A DNA stretch of 60,261 nt from Proteobacteria bacterium UBA3413 (GTDB lineage: Bacteria > Pseudomonadota > Gammaproteobacteria > Magnimaribacterales > D2472). Positions 1 to 8,455 of the stretch are shown piece by piece. The stretch is from assembly GCA_002358345.1 (NCBI GenBank), contig DEOR01000024.1:1-60261 (forward strand), read 5' to 3'. The notes under the pieces are model-generated. The model searched no databases and was not told where the DNA came from. It worked only from the letters and a program-made list of their open reading frames with translations. The position numbers and the translations under genes are program-made. How positions within the stretch are numbered: the stretch's first letter is position 1; every line of letters starts with the position of its first letter.

Positions 1-29
1 CTGATTCTGAAATCTTGATGCGAAGTAGC

Positions 30-542
30 TTAATCAGAGAATAAGCTAATATCTTTAATTGCAAGATCAACCTCAAAATCTCTGCCATAGCCCGCAATAC
101 TTATATCTCTAATATTCTTAGGTTTCATTGAAGCGGCGTTTAATCCATTAGTTTTTAAATCCTTGAATGCTATCCGGTAGACTTGCCATTCATTGGTCAC
201 ATCAAATGATTTGCTGAGATAAGACCAAGGAGGAATCTTGAAACCCTTGAGCGTGACATGCACTTCATAGGCTTCATTGTTGCCCTTGGCTTGAAATTGA
301 ATGCCCTGAAAATCATTGCTATTTATATCTACCCTATTAGACAGTCTGACAAAGCCCCCATTATTTTCAGTCGTGACAATTCCTGACATCGTAAACACTC
401 CATCGCGATGTGTGATGACCAAGTCAGATTTTCCGCCCATCACTTGATCAGTGATGCCTTGCCAAGTCTCAGGGTTGTTCAGGGATTTTGCAAAAGAGCT
501 CATTGATAATACTATTAAGAGGTATATTATTAACTTCATCAT
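30..542 (-). CDS. CIA30-domain secreted protein
   Basis: 170-residue protein with an N-terminal signal peptide (hydrophobic stretch about residues 4-15, then SFAKS). The rest matches the CIA30 (complex I intermediate-associated protein 30) family: it has the hallmark DQVMGGKS near residue 35 and a beta-rich galactose-binding-like fold pattern. Bacterial members are usually stand-alone exported proteins of unknown role, so no complex I function should be assumed. Two adjacent ATG codons (542 and 539) could both start it; no clear ribosome binding site is seen. A CATAAT hexamer at 546-551 would put the transcript start on the second ATG. The family call is firm, the function unknown. Confidence 0.8.
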   Translation of the reverse strand: MMKLIIYLLIVLSMSSFAKSLNNPETWQGITDQVMGGKSDLVITHRDGVFTMSGIVTTENNGGFVRLSNRVDINSNDFQGIQFQAKGNNEAYEVHVTLKGFKIPPWSYLSKSFDVTNEWQVYRIAFKDLKTNGLNAASMKPKNIRDISIAGYGRDFEVDLAIKDISLFSD

Positions 543-545
543 GTG

Positions 546-551
546 ATTATG
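546..551 (-). promoter_or_regulatory. candidate -10 hexamer for the CIA30 gene
   Basis: CATAAT on the minus strand, ending 7 bases before the second ATG of the gene (539). If used, the mRNA would begin at or next to the start codon. No convincing -35 box was identified. Such hexamers are common by chance in AT-rich DNA. Confidence 0.28.
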
Positions 552-571
552 CCTAAAAAAAGCTCTTTTGT

Positions 572-751
572 ATGAAAGATCAAATCAAGAAAACCTTTAA
601 AAGATTTTTTGAAGATAAGAAAACATCTTTGCAAACCAAAGCCCTTGAAAGAGCAAATAATCTAACTAAACCTAGAGCAGGTACTCCTCATGATTGGGAG
701 GACTGGGAAAAATACGTTAAAGAGCATAACCTGAAGGATGACTCCAAATAA
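572..751 (+). CDS. small hypothetical protein, 59 residues
   Basis: An open frame from ATG at 572 to TAA at 749-751 fills most of the gap between the CIA30 gene (divergent) and the oxidoreductase gene (convergent). The product is 59 residues, highly charged, with a Lys/Arg/Phe-rich start (MKDQIKKTFKRFF), a middle that could be helical, and a Trp/acidic tail (HDWEDWEKYVKEHN). No membrane segment or signal peptide. No Shine-Dalgarno sequence precedes it. I do not recognise the family. Codon use looks like that of neighbouring genes, and few other genes leave 200 bases free here, which argues for a real small gene. Confidence 0.5.
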   Translation: MKDQIKKTFKRFFEDKKTSLQTKALERANNLTKPRAGTPHDWEDWEKYVKEHNLKDDSK

Positions 752-761
752 ATAGGCTCGC

Positions 762-1949
762 TTATAGAGGCCCTTCAAAATAAATCCCAGCCTTGCTTAG
801 TCTGGAGACTAAAGAACTACCCAAGCCTGCGGCACTGGTGAGAACTCCTCCATACTCTGAGCCTCCAGGAAGACTATCAGCATCTTCGATCAAACAAAGA
901 GCACATTCAGAGACCAGTTTTGAGGTAACTTTATAGCCAGGATCACCTTTTCCATGCATATGGAACACTGATTTCTCTCCGTCTTCTGTCTCAGCAATAT
1001 ACTTGCAATCAAACCATCCATTCTCTTGTACAGCTTCTGAGGGGCCCTCTCCTGGTTTAGGCAAGAAGGGTTTAACCGCTCTTTTTAAAGGAGACATTAG
1101 CACCAAGACAGATATTCCTGTAACCATCAAAGACTTAAATGCACTAAACCAGTTTTTATGAAATGCATATTCTTGATAGGTAAAATTGGAGCCATAAGAT
1201 TCTTGTCTTAAAGCCAGCAAAGCTTCGGTTCGTCGAACCACTCTTGTATTGGCAGCTGCCATAATGAAGGGACCTGACCAGGCATTAATCTCATTTTTCT
1301 TTGCAATGCCGACCCTGTCGGCGCTTTGATCTTTTTGCTCTTGAGTATAAGAGCCCTCGGGATTCAACAAATAGGGATCTAAAAGATCATCACCTAAATC
1401 TAAATCTCCCATCGCAAACATCGTCTCAAGAGTGCCGCCGGACGCTCCACCTTGAAATGAATGAAAGGACTCAATGCGCTTAATGGGCTTATTTATTTTT
1501 TTTGCTGAATAAAAAGTTCCTAGATCTGAGGGAATGGAATCATATCCACATGAGGGAATAATTCTGATGCCCTTTGCAGATGCTTCTTCGTGATGTTTGG
1601 CAATCAGGCTTTTAACCCAGAAATTTTCACCTGTTATATCTACATAATGAGCGCTATTTTTTACACAGGATGCGACAAGCTTTGAGCCGTAGCGATGAAA
1701 TGGTCCCGTGGTGGATAAAATAACTTTGGCTCTTGAGGTGAGGATATCTAATGCCACCTCATCATCTGAATCAGCAATTAAAATTTCTACTGCCACTGAA
1801 TGATCTTGAGCTACTTGCTGGAGTTTCTCATGATTTCTCCCTGCCATTGCCCATTTCACTTCTGTGTTTAATGATTGAAAATATTTTACGCAAAGCTGGC
1901 CCGTAAAGCCTGTGGCTCCATAAATAATAATGTCTATATCTTTTTGCAT
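762..1949 (-). CDS. saccharopine dehydrogenase-like NAD(P)-binding oxidoreductase
   Basis: 395 residues with an N-terminal Rossmann fold (IIIYGATGFTGQL at about residues 7-19, then AGRN near 37), typical of the saccharopine dehydrogenase NADP-binding family, including the trans-acting enoyl reductase-like proteins. The middle (SIPSDLGTFY, GGASGGT) is characteristic of that group. A hydrophobic stretch near residues 275-290 may contact the membrane. The true substrate cannot be read from the sequence; lysine metabolism is not implied. The ATG is preceded by AGAGGGA at good spacing. It lies alone between the small ORF and tRNA-Ile. Confidence 0.8.
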   Translation of the reverse strand: MQKDIDIIIYGATGFTGQLCVKYFQSLNTEVKWAMAGRNHEKLQQVAQDHSVAVEILIADSDDEVALDILTSRAKVILSTTGPFHRYGSKLVASCVKNSAHYVDITGENFWVKSLIAKHHEEASAKGIRIIPSCGYDSIPSDLGTFYSAKKINKPIKRIESFHSFQGGASGGTLETMFAMGDLDLGDDLLDPYLLNPEGSYTQEQKDQSADRVGIAKKNEINAWSGPFIMAAANTRVVRRTEALLALRQESYGSNFTYQEYAFHKNWFSAFKSLMVTGISVLVLMSPLKRAVKPFLPKPGEGPSEAVQENGWFDCKYIAETEDGEKSVFHMHGKGDPGYKVTSKLVSECALCLIEDADSLPGGSEYGGVLTSAAGLGSSLVSRLSKAGIYFEGPL

Positions 1950-2027
1950 ATGCAGTCCCTCTTTTAGTAGAAATCTTAGAGCATATTTTAAGTCAAACTA
2001 GACATTGCTGTAATTTTCATTAATGAA

Positions 2028-2104
2028 TGGTGGGCCCGGGAGGACTCGAACCTCCGACCAATGGATTATGAGTCCACTGCTCTAACCGACTGAGCTACAG
2101 GCCC
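2028..2104 (-). tRNA. ileX: tRNA-Ile (CAU anticodon, lysidine type)
   Basis: 77-base cloverleaf with encoded CCA. The acceptor stem begins GGGCCTG and pairs with CGGGCCC; the anticodon loop is CTCATAA, so the anticodon is CAU. Elongator Met and Ile2 tRNAs share that loop. Here the acceptor pairs C4-G69 and C5-G68 are present, the features the lysidine synthetase TilS uses to select tRNA-Ile2, so I call it Ile rather than Met. The 5' end lies only 5 bases after the rpoD stop codon, so it is probably cut out of the rpoD mRNA. Confidence 0.88.
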
Positions 2105-2109
2105 GAAAA

Positions 2110-3918
2110 CTATTCGTCTAGAAAGTTTTTCAGGTGACTTGATCTTGATGGATGTCTAAGCTTTCTTAAAGCTTTAGCTTCTATCTGACGTATTCTCTCT
2201 CTTGTCACGTCAAACTGTTTTCCAACTTCTTCAAGTGTGTGGTCTGTGTTCATGCCAATGCCAAAACGCATCCTAAGAACCTTCGCTTCTCTTGCGGTTA
2301 ATGTTGAAAGAACATCATCAGTTGCATAGTGAAGGCTGCCTTCTGTTGCATTTTGAAGCGGTGAACGAATCACTGTGTCTTCAATAAAATCACCTAAATT
2401 TGAATCTTCGTCATCTCCAATAGGGGTCTCCATAGAGATAGGCTCTTTAGCAATCTTGAGCACTTTCCTGACTTTATCTTCAGGCATATCAAGTTCTTTA
2501 CTTAACTCTTCAGGTGTTGGCTCTCTTCCCATGTCTTGCATCATCTGGCGAGAGACTCGATTAAGCTTATTAATCGTTTCAATCATGTGCACTGGAATTC
2601 TAATTGTTCTTGCTTGGTCAGCAATAGAGCGAGTAATAGCCTGTCTAATCCACCAGGTTGCATAAGTAGAAAATTTATATCCTCTTCTATACTCGAACTT
2701 ATCTACTGCCTTCATGAGGCCAATGTTACCTTCTTGAATCAGATCCAAAAATTGCAATCCTCTGTTTGTGTATTTTTTAGCAATTGATATTACCAATCGT
2801 AAGTTAGCCTCGACCATGTCTTTTTTCGCACGACGCATCTTGGTTTCGCCCATCGACATAGCTCGATTGATCTCTTTGATATCTTTAATGTTTAGACCCA
2901 CGCGTTCTTCGAGGGCTTTAATTGATTTTTGTGCAATCACAACGTCTGGTTTGATGTGCTCTAAAGATTTTTTAGAATACTTTTTATTGGTCATCAACGA
3001 ATCAATCCATTTCACTTTTGTAATATTTTCTTGAAACATTGCAATAAAATCTTTTCTAGGAATTTTTGCAGATTTGACAAAAAGATACTGGATTCTCTTT
3101 TCATGCAATCGAAGTTCCGCTAAATCTTTTCTAGCAATAAAGGCCAGGTCTTCAAACATTTTTGGCGAGAATTTTAAGAACTTAAAGATCAAGCTTAATT
3201 TAGCAAATTCAGCTTTAGCTTCTTTTGAATGTGTGCCTTTGGATTCAATCACCTTTTGTGTTTTGTTAAATTGACGCTTCAAATTCGTCAAGCGTTTTTG
3301 TACTTCAATAAGATCTGGGCCGTTATCAATCTCTTCATCGCTCTCTTCAAGCTGCTTGGCTTTCTCACTCCCGGGTCCAGCAGATGGGACTTCTTCCATT
3401 TCTTCTAAAAATCCTGTTAGCAACTCGCCTAATTTTTTTTCTTCAAGTTTGACGAGTTCATAGAAATTGATGATGTGTTCAACAATTCCAGGGTACTTAA
3501 CACTGGATGAAAGAAGATCTCTCATACCTTCCTCAATTCTTTTGGCAATTTCAATTTCGCCTTCTCTGGTCAATAGGTCTACAGTGCCCATTTCTCTCAT
3601 GTACATGCGAACAGGATCAGTGGTTCGGCCTCTCTCATTCTCTACAGCTGCCAATGCCTCGGCCGCTTGCTCGAGAGCTATCTCGTCTTGATCATCCGAT
3701 GAGTCCTCAGATAGCATCAAACTATCTGCATCAGGTGCAGTCTCATGGACTTGGAGACCTAGGTCGTTGATCATGCTGATGATTTCATCTACTTGATCTG
3801 GATCAGAAATATCCTCAGGCAGGTGGTCGTTCACATCAGAATAGGTAAGATAGCCTTGCTCTCGGCCCTTCTCAATCAACTCTGCTATTCTTGAACCTTG
3901 TTTCTTTAACTTATCCAC
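2110..3918 (-). CDS. rpoD: RNA polymerase primary sigma factor RpoD (sigma-70)
   Basis: 602 residues with every sigma-70 region in order: region 1.1 (QGYLTYSDVNDHLPEDI), region 1.2 (DPVRMYMREMGTVDLLTREG), the non-conserved insert (about 130-350), region 2 with GLQFLDLIQEGNIGLMKAV and YATWWIRQAI, region 3, and region 4 helix-turn-helix near the C-terminus (TLEEVGKQFDVTRERIRQIE). The start codon is GTG, preceded by AAGAGG at suitable distance; no better ATG is nearby. It follows dnaG with a 54-base gap and is followed at once by tRNA-Ile. It directs most housekeeping transcription. Confidence 0.97.
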   Translation of the reverse strand: MDKLKKQGSRIAELIEKGREQGYLTYSDVNDHLPEDISDPDQVDEIISMINDLGLQVHETAPDADSLMLSEDSSDDQDEIALEQAAEALAAVENERGRTTDPVRMYMREMGTVDLLTREGEIEIAKRIEEGMRDLLSSSVKYPGIVEHIINFYELVKLEEKKLGELLTGFLEEMEEVPSAGPGSEKAKQLEESDEEIDNGPDLIEVQKRLTNLKRQFNKTQKVIESKGTHSKEAKAEFAKLSLIFKFLKFSPKMFEDLAFIARKDLAELRLHEKRIQYLFVKSAKIPRKDFIAMFQENITKVKWIDSLMTNKKYSKKSLEHIKPDVVIAQKSIKALEERVGLNIKDIKEINRAMSMGETKMRRAKKDMVEANLRLVISIAKKYTNRGLQFLDLIQEGNIGLMKAVDKFEYRRGYKFSTYATWWIRQAITRSIADQARTIRIPVHMIETINKLNRVSRQMMQDMGREPTPEELSKELDMPEDKVRKVLKIAKEPISMETPIGDDEDSNLGDFIEDTVIRSPLQNATEGSLHYATDDVLSTLTAREAKVLRMRFGIGMNTDHTLEEVGKQFDVTRERIRQIEAKALRKLRHPSRSSHLKNFLDE

Positions 3919-3972
3919 TCACTGCCTCTTAATAAATATGTTCACTCTATGTGATGCCAAACTTTGAGTTTT

Positions 3973-5730
3973 TCAATCCTGGTTTGAACTTAATTTTTGT
4001 AACCAATCTCGATCATCATCTGATATCTCTTCTTTTTTTAAGATGATTTGCTGTAAATCTCTTCGCTCTGCCGATGTAATCGATCTGACATTATACTTGT
4101 CTTTCAGAATTTGCTCTCTTTCTTTTTGATTTTTTAACAAAACATTGATGCAATCTTCAATCAATTTTAGGGCATTTTCTTCGGATAAATCGAGCTCTGC
4201 AATGACAGCTTGTGAGAAATATCCTTGAATTTGCAAGGATTCAAGAGCCTCCAGTACCCTAGAAGGCTTAATGTCTGGAGTCTGCTTGTAAAGACTAATC
4301 ACATCAAATAGAAAATTAAACTTAGTATGGGCTCTAAGGCCTTCAAAAATATTTTTCTGCGCAATCGCAGGGTGTTTCAGCAAGGCGCTGAAAATATTAA
4401 TCAAGGCCTTCACTCGAACAGGCGTAGAAGGTGTGGCCGGAGCTTGATTAGAAGCTTGATTGGGCTTAAATGTTTGCTTCGGAACGTGCATGCTTTTTAC
4501 ATCCATCCCACAAAGTTGAGAAACTTCGTTTGCATAAATCTCTTTGATCACAGCATTATTAATTTTTTGAATGACTGGTATGGCAAAGGCAGCGGCTTGC
4601 GATCGACCCTCCAAAGTTTCTAAATTAAAATCTTTAACCTTGGATAAAAAATACTCTGATAAAGAAATGGATGCATCAAGTAATTTTTGAAAAGCCTGAA
4701 GCCCGAATTCATTGATGTATGAATCTGGGTCATGACTCTCATCAAAAAAAACAAAATGAATATTTACATCTTCCCTGATAATAGGAAAAGTATTTTCCAC
4801 GGCCTTCCAGGCAGCTTTGCCGCCAGCAAGATCTCCATCAAATGCAAAAAATATTTTATTGGTATAGCGCATAATCTTAGCAACATGGCTTGGCGTAACT
4901 GCTGTGCCTAGGGTGGCAACAGCATTTTTAATGCCATGCTGGTAAAGACCAATAACATCCATATACCCTTCCACCACTATCAAAGAAGAAATCTTCTTTG
5001 CTGCTTCTTTCACCTCAAATAACCCAAAGAGCTCATTCGATTTATTAAAAAAGGTGGTTTCAGGAGAGTTTAGATATTTGGGCTCACCTTGATCAATGAT
5101 CCTTCCCCCCATCGCAATAAACTCACCTTTAATATTACGAATTGGAAAAATGATCCGGCCTCTGAATCTATCGTAGAATTTATTATCCTTATGACTAAAA
5201 AGACCAGACGCTTCTAACTCATTTACAGGGATATCTTTGCCTAAATGATTGGCCAGCGCATCCCATTTATCTTCAGCAAAACCAAGGTGGAATTTCTGCG
5301 CCGTCTCTCCTGAAATATTTCTATCTTTGAGGTACTGCACTGCTTTTTCTGCGGCCTTTGATTTAAGATTTTTTTGATAAAACATCACGGCCTGCTCCAC
5401 CAAGCCACTGGGCTTAATCTTATCTTGCTTACCATTTTCGTAGGGCACTTCCAGACCAAGAGAGCTAGCCAGGGTTTCAATCGCATCCACAAAATCTAAA
5501 TTTTCATACTGCCTAAGAAAATGAATCGCGTTCCCAGACTCCTGACAAACAAAACAGTAAAAAAATTGCTTGTCTTGATTGACAGCCATCGATGGATTGG
5601 AATCATCATGAAAAGGACAAAGGCACCAAAAATTTGAGCCTTTTTTGTTGAGCTGCAGTCTTCTGCCAACCACCTCCACAATATCAGATTGATCGATGAG
5701 TTGATCAATGAAACTACTAGGAATCGACAT
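3973..5730 (-). CDS. dnaG: DNA primase DnaG
   Basis: 585 residues from the ATG at 5730, chosen because it begins with the family-typical MSIPSSFIDQL and has GGA upstream; the open frame runs 21 bases further. The N-terminal zinc ribbon is complete (C38, H41, C59, C62), the TOPRIM catalytic core carries VVEGYMDVI, followed by acidic FDGD, and a C-terminal DnaB-binding domain is present. It makes the RNA primers for replication. It overlaps the end of ruvX by 14 bases and precedes rpoD. rpsU, normally the first gene of this operon, lies 26 kb away. Confidence 0.96.
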   Translation of the reverse strand: MSIPSSFIDQLIDQSDIVEVVGRRLQLNKKGSNFWCLCPFHDDSNPSMAVNQDKQFFYCFVCQESGNAIHFLRQYENLDFVDAIETLASSLGLEVPYENGKQDKIKPSGLVEQAVMFYQKNLKSKAAEKAVQYLKDRNISGETAQKFHLGFAEDKWDALANHLGKDIPVNELEASGLFSHKDNKFYDRFRGRIIFPIRNIKGEFIAMGGRIIDQGEPKYLNSPETTFFNKSNELFGLFEVKEAAKKISSLIVVEGYMDVIGLYQHGIKNAVATLGTAVTPSHVAKIMRYTNKIFFAFDGDLAGGKAAWKAVENTFPIIREDVNIHFVFFDESHDPDSYINEFGLQAFQKLLDASISLSEYFLSKVKDFNLETLEGRSQAAAFAIPVIQKINNAVIKEIYANEVSQLCGMDVKSMHVPKQTFKPNQASNQAPATPSTPVRVKALINIFSALLKHPAIAQKNIFEGLRAHTKFNFLFDVISLYKQTPDIKPSRVLEALESLQIQGYFSQAVIAELDLSEENALKLIEDCINVLLKNQKEREQILKDKYNVRSITSAERRDLQQIILKKEEISDDDRDWLQKLSSNQD

Positions 5731-6121
5731 TGTGTTCCATCCAGTTATCAAGAAAGATTTTAGCAGCTAGGTCATCTATGCGAGTGAATTTGGAATCAGG
5801 CTCAAGAAGCTGCTTGGCCTCAAAAGAGGTCAGTCTTTCATCCACGAGCTCGCAGGCAATTTTTGTCTCTGCTTGTAACTTGATATAAAAATTATTTACT
5901 TTCTTCATCATTTCGCTTGGCGTACCGTCCATGTTCAGGGGCTGCCCCACAAGCAAACGATCAGGTTTCCATTCTTCGACCAATTGTACAATGGTCCGCC
6001 AAATATCAGGGCCTTCTTGTTGTACATTTAGTATTGTCAGAGGTGAAGAAGTCCTAGTAATCGTCTGGCCAACCGCAACACCAATATGTTTAGTTCCATA
6101 ATCAAATGCTAGAATTTGCAT
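5717..6121 (-). CDS. ruvX: RuvX/YqgF, putative pre-16S rRNA nuclease
   Basis: 134 residues, usual size. RNase H-like fold with N-terminal AFDYGTKHIGVAVG (first catalytic Asp), LLVGQPLNMDG in the middle and the VDERLTSFEA motif; a late Asp follows (IDDLAA). The family processes the 5' end of 16S rRNA and was earlier called a Holliday-junction resolvase. It starts 2 bases after the tonB-like gene and overlaps dnaG, so it belongs to the rsmE-to-rpoD run. Confidence 0.93.
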   Translation of the reverse strand: MQILAFDYGTKHIGVAVGQTITRTSSPLTILNVQQEGPDIWRTIVQLVEEWKPDRLLVGQPLNMDGTPSEMMKKVNNFYIKLQAETKIACELVDERLTSFEAKQLLEPDSKFTRIDDLAAKIFLDNWMEHNVDS

Positions 6122-6123
6122 AA

Positions 6124-6741
6124 TCAGGAGTTTGTAAAATTCCAGTCTCGAACAATTTCTAGCTGCTCATACTGGGAGAGCATCTCGACAGAAAATGGTT
6201 GAAACGGCGAAGACTGCCTCAGAATTCTCAGGGCCATACTGTCTAGCACTAAGTCTCCAGAAGATTGCAATATCTCGGCGGACAACAAGTTCCCCATTGC
6301 ATCGATAACTGATTTAATTTGCACTCTAAAGTTCCCTTTGGACAGGTTGGAAGATGCAATCTCATAGTAACCAGCCATTTCAATCTTCCGCTGCCAGGCG
6401 TTTAGATATACTGCTTCAAAACTATTAAGCGTGGAGTTAGCCTCAAGCCGTCTCACGCTAAACTGAGAATCTGCTTGAAGTGTTACATCTTGAGTAACCA
6501 AGGCACCTGATTTGATCTTCTGCTTAGAAGCTGACTCCTCTCCAAAAGATTGGCCTGCCATATCAAATGCTGAGTTTGCAAATTTGACGTTGACGATCGT
6601 CTCCTCTTGAAATTTCCAAGGTTGCTGAATGACCACAAAGCTAATGCCAAACAAGACAAATAAATGAAATCCTAGAGAAGCAAATAAAGATTTACGAAAA
6701 CCCCATCTGTGGATGCGCTGCTTGTAAATTAAAGGCTGCAC
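6124..6741 (-). CDS. TonB-like energy transducer protein
   Basis: 205 residues starting at GTG (6741). One membrane helix lies near residues 18-38 after a basic N-terminus, giving an N-in topology with a periplasmic domain. The C-terminal part has the TonB pattern (VQIKSVIDAMGNLLSAEIL, then SGDLVLDSMALRILRQSSPFQPF). Unlike classical TonB it has no long Pro/Lys-rich linker. In many gammaproteobacteria a gene of this kind lies between gshB and ruvX, as here. Its receptor partners are unknown; no ExbB/ExbD is in the window. Confidence 0.8.
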   Translation of the reverse strand: MQPLIYKQRIHRWGFRKSLFASLGFHLFVLFGISFVVIQQPWKFQEETIVNVKFANSAFDMAGQSFGEESASKQKIKSGALVTQDVTLQADSQFSVRRLEANSTLNSFEAVYLNAWQRKIEMAGYYEIASSNLSKGNFRVQIKSVIDAMGNLLSAEILQSSGDLVLDSMALRILRQSSPFQPFSVEMLSQYEQLEIVRDWNFTNS

Positions 6742-6746
6742 AATTG

Positions 6747-7679
6747 TTAAAGGGATTCCAAAAATGTTTGAATGGGATTTTGCTGCGTTTGATTTAAGAT
6801 TTCTCTTGCCCCTGTAGGGCTCGTAATATTAATTTCTGTTAAGTAACTGCCGATCATATCAATGCCAGCAAAAGTAATGCCCTCTGCGACTAGCAGCGCT
6901 CCAATTTCCTCTCCTACTTCCTGCTGAATAGCACTTAATGCTCGCGCTTCGCCTTTGCCGCCTGCTGCAAGATTGCCTTTAAAGCTATCTCCTTGAGGGA
7001 TTCGTGCCAATGCTACGGGAAATGGTTTCCCATGAATAATTAAAATTCTATAATCACCCTCATAAATCTCTGGCAAAAAATTCTGAACCATAACCATGGT
7101 TTGAAAATTGCTAGTTAGCGCTTGAAAAATATCTAGGTCTTCAGAGGATAGATTTTCAAACTTATAAATAGACTCTCCACCCATCCCATCTAAAGGTTTT
7201 AAAATAATGATCTGATGCTTGTCTTTAAAATTCAGTAAATCTTCCTGTTTACATATCACTCTTGTATCTGGCATCCATTTACTAAACTGGAGCGCAAATA
7301 TTTTTTCATTAAATTTTTTCAATGCATCCGGATCATTCATGACCTTTGCGCCCTCTTGCTTAGCTTGAGATAGCAAATGTAGAGCATTCATATAATTCTC
7401 ATCCACAGGCGGATCTTTGCGCATATATATGAAATTAAACTCATTGAGAGGCCTTAGCCCGTCTAGGGATTGAGCTACTTGGGGTGCTAATACGGCATCT
7501 GGAATTTCAGAGACTTTTGCTTGGGTTATGCCGTCGCTATAAACTAAATCACTCATTTCGCACTGAAATATCTGCCCCTCCTGAACGGCAATTTCTTGCA
7601 TCCACAGAATAGTTGTATCTTTTTTAGCATTGAGAGCACTTAAGGGATCAGTAATAAATAGTGATGTAGAATTTTTCAT
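6747..7679 (-). CDS. gshB: glutathione synthetase
   Basis: 310 residues. Joins gamma-glutamylcysteine and glycine with ATP to give glutathione in the cytoplasm. The N-terminal domain has FITDPL and FIYMRKDPPVDENYM; the ATP-grasp part has KPLDGMGGESIYKF, the Gly-rich loop GGKGEARAL and the metal-binding EINITSPTG near the C-terminus. Its ATG overlaps the end of rsmE by 4 bases, and the TonB-like gene follows after 5 bases. A glutaredoxin (grxC) that uses glutathione lies near the other end of the window. Confidence 0.95.
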   Translation of the reverse strand: MKNSTSLFITDPLSALNAKKDTTILWMQEIAVQEGQIFQCEMSDLVYSDGITQAKVSEIPDAVLAPQVAQSLDGLRPLNEFNFIYMRKDPPVDENYMNALHLLSQAKQEGAKVMNDPDALKKFNEKIFALQFSKWMPDTRVICKQEDLLNFKDKHQIIILKPLDGMGGESIYKFENLSSEDLDIFQALTSNFQTMVMVQNFLPEIYEGDYRILIIHGKPFPVALARIPQGDSFKGNLAAGGKGEARALSAIQQEVGEEIGALLVAEGITFAGIDMIGSYLTEINITSPTGAREILNQTQQNPIQTFLESL

Positions 7680-8419
7680 GAATTTTCACCGTGTAGTGTG
7701 TGCAATTTAGATAATGCAACCAAGGGAGCTGTTTCTGCTCTCAAGACATAGTGCCCAAGCCTAAAACTGGAGAGATTTCTTTTGTCTAACAACAAGCGTT
7801 CTTGTGAAGAAAACCCTGATTCTGGCCCTGTAATAAAACTGATCATTTGAGTATCACATTCACGCATGTCTCCCGATAACTTATCAGCAATTGTATCAAG
7901 TACAAATACATTCTTAGACTCTGTCTCCTGCAACACATGATCAAGGGCAGTATTTAAGTTATCAAAGTAAAGAATAGATGGCAGGTAATTGCAGCCTGAT
8001 TGCTCGCAGGCATGAATCACCGCCTCATCTATTCTGTCATGCAGTTTATCTATATCTTTTTTTACAAGAGATTGATCAAGATGATCGGGTTTAAAAAGAA
8101 TTAGAGAATTTACGCCTATTTCTACTAATTTTTGTACTAAATAAAATAAATTCTCTTTTTTGATATGGGGAATAATGGCCTGATAAGCTCGATGGTATGG
8201 ATTAAGCTCTGTGGTGTAATTCTCAACAGTGATAGAAATAGATATTTTAGTAATCTCAAGGATTGTTCCTGTGGCTAAGCCTCCATGGCCATCAAACAAT
8301 TGTAATAACTGGCCAGGCTTTACCCTTAATACCTTGGCAAGGTGATGAATTTGTTTTATGTTTGTGCAATAGATGATTGCAGAGCTTAGCTCGGCACATA
8401 ATATTCTAGGGATTCTCAT
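7676..8419 (-). CDS. rsmE: 16S rRNA m3U1498 methyltransferase RsmE
   Basis: 247 residues from ATG 8419 (MRIPRILC). The open frame extends 60 bases upstream into the divergent phosphatase gene, but family members start at this MRIPR-like sequence. SPOUT methyltransferase: N-terminal PUA-like part with HLAKVLRVKPGQ, and the SAM-binding knot with FITGPESGFSSQE and LGHYVLRAETAP. It methylates uridine 1498 of 16S rRNA. No Shine-Dalgarno is visible; a promoter matching TTGAGT-N18-TATAAT would place the transcript start on the start codon. Confidence 0.93.
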   Translation of the reverse strand: MRIPRILCAELSSAIIYCTNIKQIHHLAKVLRVKPGQLLQLFDGHGGLATGTILEITKISISITVENYTTELNPYHRAYQAIIPHIKKENLFYLVQKLVEIGVNSLILFKPDHLDQSLVKKDIDKLHDRIDEAVIHACEQSGCNYLPSILYFDNLNTALDHVLQETESKNVFVLDTIADKLSGDMRECDTQMISFITGPESGFSSQERLLLDKRNLSSFRLGHYVLRAETAPLVALSKLHTLHGENS

Positions 8420-8425
8420 AATTTC

Positions 8426-8455
8426 ATTATAATCGGTATTTTTCATATGACTCAA
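8426..8455 (-). promoter_or_regulatory. predicted sigma-70 promoter of rsmE, -10 shared with the opposite strand
   Basis: On the minus strand: -35 TTGAGT (8450-8455), 18-base spacer, -10 TATAAT (8426-8431). The predicted start, 7 bases on, is 8419, the A of the rsmE ATG. The core ATTATAAT is symmetrical, so a plus-strand TATAAT at 8428-8433 could serve the divergent phosphatase gene (ATG at 8447). Confidence 0.5.

Noticed and set aside
2028..2104. Reading this tRNA as elongator tRNA-Met because the anticodon is CAU
   Set aside because: The acceptor stem has C4-G69 and C5-G68, the lysidine synthetase determinants of tRNA-Ile2; elongator Met tRNAs such as that of E. coli have other pairs there.
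5731..5751. The longer open frame giving DnaG seven extra N-terminal residues
   Set aside because: The ATG at 5730 gives the family-typical beginning and has a GGA upstream; the same reasoning trimmed rsmE, murU, apaH, yqeY, ubiA, rubredoxin, DUF192 and DUF2141 genes.
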